From NCBI GenBank assembly GCA_018697195.1, contig CM031857.1, positions 98,642,256 to 98,706,255 of the forward strand: 64,000 bases of DNA, in the 5' to 3' direction. This document shows, one piece after another, positions 62,801 through 64,000 of this stretch. Numbering within the stretch: the stretch's first letter is position 1; each line of letters opens with the position of its first letter. The DNA is from Certhia americana. Taxonomy: Eukaryota; Chordata; Aves; Passeriformes; Certhiidae. The position numbers were made by a program, and so were the translations under genes. Under the pieces are notes generated by a model that was not told the DNA's origin, did not search any database, and saw only the letters and a program-made list of their open reading frames with translations.

Positions 62801-62835
62801 AATCATAGAATCATAGGATGGGTAGGTTCTAGTTA
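62801..62835 (-). mobile_element. CR1 3' terminus, minus strand
   Basis: AATCATAGAATCATAGGATG and GGTAGGTTCTAG match the reverse complement of the terminal CR1 repeats. Only the last few dozen bases remain. Confidence 0.65.
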
Positions 62836-62903
62836 ATGCTTTAGAAAATACATTTGAAGACTTTTAAAAACACAGCAAGAAATTATACAGCATATTGGAA
62901 ATA

Positions 62904-62946
62904 GGTTATCTTAAAGGTCTCTTCCAACCCAAACAATCCTATTCTT
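62904..62946 (+). mobile_element. CR1 3' terminus, plus strand
   Basis: GGTTATCTTAAAGGTCTCTT followed by CCAACCCAAACAATCCTATTC, the plus-strand CR1 end, lies about 70 bases from the opposite-facing piece at 62801. Confidence 0.7.
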
Positions 62947-63489
62947 ATAACTGGTTTTTAGTACAGTTGTCTCAGTCAAACATTCAAGGTAGTGGCAAAA
63001 ATAATTACCTTGAAAAACACACACTGTCAATAGTTCATTCATTATATTTTCTCTTTCCAAATTATAGAAAAATAATAAGTACTATCCCACAGCAATTAAA
63101 ATTATAATTATAAAAATGAAAAAAAAAAAACAGTTTATTGCTATTTAACCTGGAAAGAGAGATAAGTATATATTTTTAAAAGGAAACATAAATTTGAAGT
63201 CCTCTGGAAAAAAATGGTCTGTAATGTAATTCTGTAAGACAGCCAAGAAAAAATGTAATTATTCACTTAATACATTGGAGAATACAAGCTTCTTTGCCGA
63301 AGTCATGCTCCTAAAATTGCTCTTTTCTTTTTTTTTTCAGTGGCAATTGGCCTGTTTCAGTTTAAGCTAAGGATATAGACTAATATTGCTTCCTCAAATT
63401 ATGCTAGGGAGCTGATAAACTAAACAAAGTCAGGACTTTGCTCACCAATCTCCTCCCTTCCTGCAAATATTAACAGTGAGTGCTAATGG

Positions 63490-64000
63490 CATGTTTCAAG
63501 TTTGCTGACAATACCAAAATGGGGAGAATGACCCATTCATTGCTGTTAAAGGGATCTGGCTAGGCTGTGGAGGTAGATTGACAGGAGCAATATGAAGTTC
63601 AACAGAAGCAGATGGAAAGGGAGAGAAAATCCTTGTGCAACATTATGGATAAGGGATGACTGCTTAGGAAGATGCTTTGCAATAAAAGACAAGTTTTGCA
63701 CTTCCCATTACAAGACAAATAAGGACAGACTGGCATGAGTCTAGCAGTGCTCTGCCAGGGAGAGCATGAGGAGAGGCTGAGATTATTTTTTTTCAGCTTT
63801 GAAAGGGCAGGGCTAAGAAGAGACCTTATTGATATCTTCAGCTATTTAATGGAATGTCACAGGGAAGGAATGGACACACGTGAAAATATACAGCAATAGG
63901 ACAGGAAGTGATGTATACAACTTGGAACAAAAAAAAAAATTCTCATTAGATATAATGAAAAGACTATTTCACCATGAAGATGGACAAAACTTGAGATGGG
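63490..64000 (+). mobile_element. Diverged CR1 LINE body
   Basis: The order of words follows CR1 ORF2 and its 3' part: TTTGCTGACAATACCAAAAT, GAAGTTCAACAGAAGCAGAT, then GAGGAGAGGCTGAGA, AAGAAGAGACCTTATTGATA, and a GGACAGGAAGTGATG block. The copy has many changes and no open frame, and it runs off the window end. Confidence 0.8.

Larger units (their letters stand above)
62689..64000. other. EGFL6 intron 8, first part
   Basis: The intron opens with GTAAGT and does not end within the window; no MAM-domain exon was found. It holds two small CR1 termini facing each other, A-rich runs at 63117-63130, a strong acceptor-like site at 63340 and a diverged CR1 body to the window end. Confidence 0.75.

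Noticed and set aside
1..64000. CRISPR arrays, bacterial operons, tRNA or rRNA genes
   Set aside because: No regularly spaced repeats with unique spacers, no operon-like gene packing and no cloverleaf or rRNA sequence was seen. The content is that of a vertebrate nuclear genome.

Overview
This window looks like nuclear DNA of a bird, probably a songbird. The evidence is interspersed CR1 LINE 3' ends of avian type, two minus-strand LTR-type elements that look like avian endogenous retrovirus LTRs, a single split gene with long introns, and the absence of any compact prokaryote-like gene arrangement. The only gene I can support is the 5' part of EGFL6 (EGF-like domain multiple 6, also called MAEG), on the plus strand. 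Eight coding exons lie between 42448 and 62688. The MAM-domain exons must lie beyond position 64000.

Layout. 1-430 is a GC-rich edge with C-run repeats and a perfect 24-bp tandem duplication. About 430-41900 is AT-rich intergenic sequence with no gene that I can recognise. It holds three clear CR1 pieces (3990, 11205, 35980), an LTR at about 20652-21165, several unusually perfect short inverted repeats (6383, 15675, 17843, 21198, 26643), a local direct duplication (13348/13590), and simple repeats. About 42010-42790 is a CpG-rich promoter island with GC boxes and a 12-bp G-rich minisatellite just before the EGFL6 start codon. 42448-62688 is EGFL6 exons 1-8 with seven complete introns. Intron 6 contains a second, minus-strand LTR, and intron 7 contains a purine microsatellite and a CR1 3' end. 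62689-64000 is the start of intron 8, which holds CR1 fragments and a possible cryptic terminal exon.

How the gene works. The deduced protein starts with a signal peptide, followed by a Cys-rich N-terminal segment, five EGF-like modules (three with the calcium-binding and hydroxylation consensus) and a basic-then-acidic linker that ends in an RGD motif. This is the architecture of EGFL6, a secreted extracellular-matrix protein of the nephronectin family that binds integrins. Exons 2-8 all end in phase 1, so the modules from exons 3-8 can each be skipped without a frameshift.

I found no undescribed biological system. The observations most worth a second look are the 5' minisatellite, which can form G-quadruplexes and sits in a frame open into the signal peptide; the near-perfect palindromes; a 40-bp module shared by the promoter island and intron 2; and a cryptic poly(A) exon downstream of the RGD exon.
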